64,000 bases of DNA from contig CAYUST010000002.1 in NCBI GenBank assembly GCA_964447535.1, positions 68,827 through 132,826 of the forward strand. The letters run 5' to 3'. The notes beneath the pieces were generated by a model. The model saw nothing but the letters and a program-made list of their open reading frames with translations, was not told the origin of the DNA and made no database searches. The DNA is from CAYUST01 sp964447535. Lineage in GTDB: Bacteria > Patescibacteriota > Gracilibacteria > Absconditabacterales > Absconditicoccaceae. Positions 62,131-64,000 of the stretch are shown here, piece after piece (position 1 is the first letter of the stretch; every line of letters begins with the position of its first letter). The position numbers and the translations under genes are program-made.

Positions 62131-62168
62131 AAACAAAACAAAAGCCTATCCTCGAAATGAAGATAGGC
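62131..62168 (-). terminator. Intrinsic terminator of the surface-protein gene
   Basis: Minus strand GCCTATC/GATAGGC with an 11-base loop followed by TTTTGTTTTGTTT; it overlaps the miaB start region. Confidence 0.6.
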
Positions 62169-62214
62169 ATACTTGTGTGCATTATAATGAAATTAGCAAA
62201 CGTATCCACAGATT

Positions 62215-64000
62215 TTATTTATCAAATTTTGGGAAGAGATTTTTGGCAAATCTTCTCAACATAATCATCACATATCCCCTAATCTCTACGATGGTAATTA
62301 CATCATCATCTACTTTGGTCATAATTGCATCCCTCTTGAGTGCATCCAAATGCCTCTTCCACCAAGGGATTATAGTCTCAGTTACTGGTATATTGTATTT
62401 ACCATTGTAAATTAATCTCGCAAAGACTGTGCCAAATTGGGCTCTCGTCACGTAATCGTTTGGCTCAAAGGTAGTTTTAGGAGCACCTGCTTGATTGAGT
62501 CCCATCAATCACAACTGACATGCAAGTTTAATATATTTTTGTTCACTGCTAGCTGTACCTGCAATATCAGTAAACACACATACTCTTGAAGGGTCAGGTT
62601 GTTTATCAAATATCTTCATAGCAAAGACTGACATCATCTTAGCAAGTTCTTTTCTCAATAAACCATCCTCCACTCTCGCCTCCTCAAAGGTCGGCATGGT
62701 TGTTGCTCAAATTTCATATGAGAAGCAATATCATTGATGCATTTCATCACTTTCATTACACTTAGATAGTGCATTTTGCAATGCTTCTAACACCTCATCT
62801 ACCACTACAACCTCTTCTCCAGTACCACCTTCTTGCCCATTTTGATCCTCAGCTAAAGCGCTTCAAGCAGATCATGCTCATCATGCTCAACCTCATCATG
62901 CAAATTCCTGAATAGGAAAGCACTGTATACCATTACCTTGGAATCATGACAAACACTCACACATGAACGAACCAGTAGTATTGGTACAAAGTGCATTGAG
63001 ATCACAATTATTGCCACTTCCTTCACCCAAGCACTCATCTTGATCAAGACAGGCAACTCCATTTCCTGTATATCCAACATCACAGGTACACATAAATGAT
63101 CCGCCTGTATTTGTACAACTAGCATTCATATCACAATTATTTCCACTTCATTCTCAGATACATTCGTTGTAGTCCGTACAGGTTACTCCGTTCCCGGTAT
63201 ATCCTGGATCACAGGTACACATAAATGATCATGTCGTATCTGTACATATAGCATGAATATCACAGTTATTTCCACTTCCTTCTCCTAGACATTCATCTAC
63301 ATTGAAACAACTCATAGCACCCGTATCACTTCAGTAACCAGTTCAACATGGTTCACATGTTGCTGATCACGTATTGCTATAGGTATTGGGACTACATACT
63401 AAACAACTCATTGAGCCTGTTGTTGAAGCATATCCTCATGGGCATATAAGACAAGAAGCTGAACCAGGGAATTCACTATATTCACCTGCATCACATTGCT
63501 CACACGTAGCTGCTCATGTATCACTATAGCTTCCTGGATCACAGAGTATACAGGTATTTGCGCCCGTATCACTATAGCTTCATGCAACACATTGCTCACA
63601 CGTCAAAGATCCAAATAATGCTGCGAAACTACCTGGGCTACACAGATCACAGGTTGCTGATCACGTGTCGCTATAGCTTCCTGGATCACATAAATCACAA
63701 CTTACTGCTCCTGTATCACTGTGTCTACCTGCATCACAACTTATACAAATTCAGCCAGTGCCAAAGGTGCCTGCATTACATGCGTCACAAATTATACCAT
63801 TACCGCTATATCCTCAATCACACGTACACGTAAATGAGCCCGGTGTGTTGCCACACGTTGCGTTTGCGTCACAGTTATTTCATGATCCTTCTCAGATACA
63901 TTCGTTGTAGTCCGTACAGGTTACTCCGTTCCCGGTATATCCTGCATCACACGTACACGTAAATGAGCCCGGTGTGTTGCCACACGTTGCGTTTGCGTCA
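62215..64000 (-). CDS. Giant surface protein with EGF and Cys-rich repeats and SLH-like end (partial)
   Basis: The last 595 aa of a protein whose start lies beyond the window. From the N side: two EGF-like repeats (CxNTPGSFTCTCDAGYTGNG), seven or more GCC2/TNFR-like units of the form CDPGSYSDTGSATC, three calcium-binding-type EGF repeats (DECLGEGSGNNCDLNALC), a UGA-encoded GGGGAGGAGSAGSA spacer, then an SLH-like C terminus (VFTDIAGTASSEQKYIKLAC, GLMGLNQ, VTRAQFGTVFARLIY) that should bind the cell surface. Animal-like Cys modules suggest adhesion to a host or prey cell. UGA dense. TAA stop. Confidence 0.88.
63846..64000. repeat. Near-identical EGF-coding repeat
   Basis: A stretch of about 55 bases coding for DANATCGNTPGSFTCTCD occurs at 63832-63886 and again from 63946 to the window end, nearly identical at DNA level, so the EGF array has expanded recently by duplication. 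Confidence 0.65.

Noticed and set aside
1..64000. UGA as tryptophan (table 4) or selenocysteine
   Set aside because: UGA falls in Gly motifs such as GxGxxG, Walker A and SGGxDS, while Trp is written TGG and CGA in the same genes; Sec would not be so frequent.
1..64000. tRNA, rRNA or CRISPR arrays
   Set aside because: I looked for T-arm-like GTTCRANNC motifs, rRNA-like stretches and spaced direct repeats and found none; the tandem repeats at 4.7, 57.0 and 63.9 kb lack spacers or lie in coding sequence.

Overview
The window reads as one stretch of chromosome from a candidate-phyla-radiation bacterium of the Absconditabacteria (SR1)/Gracilibacteria group. Two things seen directly support this. 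First, most genes are cut into pieces at UGA in all standard frames, yet each UGA falls where the protein family has glycine (FAD/NAD motifs, Walker A, ABC signature, PP-loop), and the joined frames end only at TAA or TAG. Second, CGA repeatedly sits where families have an invariant tryptophan (SodA, AsnRS, Tag, TrxB, RhuM, ADP-ribosylglycohydrolase, MiaA, TerC). UGA=Gly with CGA=Trp matches translation table 37 (Absconditabacterales), where CGG is also Trp. All coordinates below are therefore full-length genes joined across in-frame UGA. I see no rRNA, tRNA or CRISPR array.

Layout. 0.1-9.8 kb: an NDH-2-like oxidoreductase, secreted/hypothetical proteins, a squalene/phytoene-synthase-like enzyme and a cluster of RhuM-Fic, ADP-ribosylglycohydrolase and a PD-(D/E)XK nuclease. 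9.8-11.6 kb: aspS. 11.8-15.9 kb: two Bacteroidota-like secreted proteins (SprB-like repeats plus a type IX secretion sorting domain) written in the standard code and flanked by a 21-bp direct repeat. 16.5-25 kb: asnS, an ArsR-type regulator (standard code, UGA stop), an M16 peptidase, alr, murA and a 5'-truncated priA next to a 146-bp structured repeat. 25-34.5 kb: tag, a phosphodiester-glycosidase-like protein, sodA, a pseudouridine synthase, TraR/DksA, miaA, dnaG, ftsE and a stand-alone IleRS C-terminal domain. 34.6-43.6 kb: a RelA/SpoT-like protein, pilB, an HPF-like protein, greA, uvrC, a lipoprotein FKBP, small membrane proteins and a UPF0251 regulator.

43.8-47.9 kb is an AT-rich four-gene island on the minus strand, bounded by two identical 26-bp terminators. 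It holds a MORC/GHKL-type ATPase, a Cys-rich putative zinc protein, a 69-aa protein and a 293-aa protein. It is the best candidate here for an undescribed (probably defence) system. 48-64 kb: TerC, a large lipoprotein, DedA, metK behind a SAM-I-type riboswitch with its own terminator, a CsoR-like regulator, trxB, an asparagine-synthase-like PP-loop enzyme, miaB and the C-terminal part of a giant surface protein (EGF and Cys-rich repeats, Gly-rich spacer, SLH-like end) that runs off the window.

The central puzzle is that the contig mixes two codes. Most genes use UGA=Gly and CGA=Trp, but several single genes or short islands use CGG/CGA as Arg, lack in-frame UGA, or end at a UGA placed directly before an intrinsic terminator. 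Either these are recent imports that the host would mistranslate, or UGA can still terminate in some contexts, or the assembly is chimeric; this cannot be decided from sequence alone.
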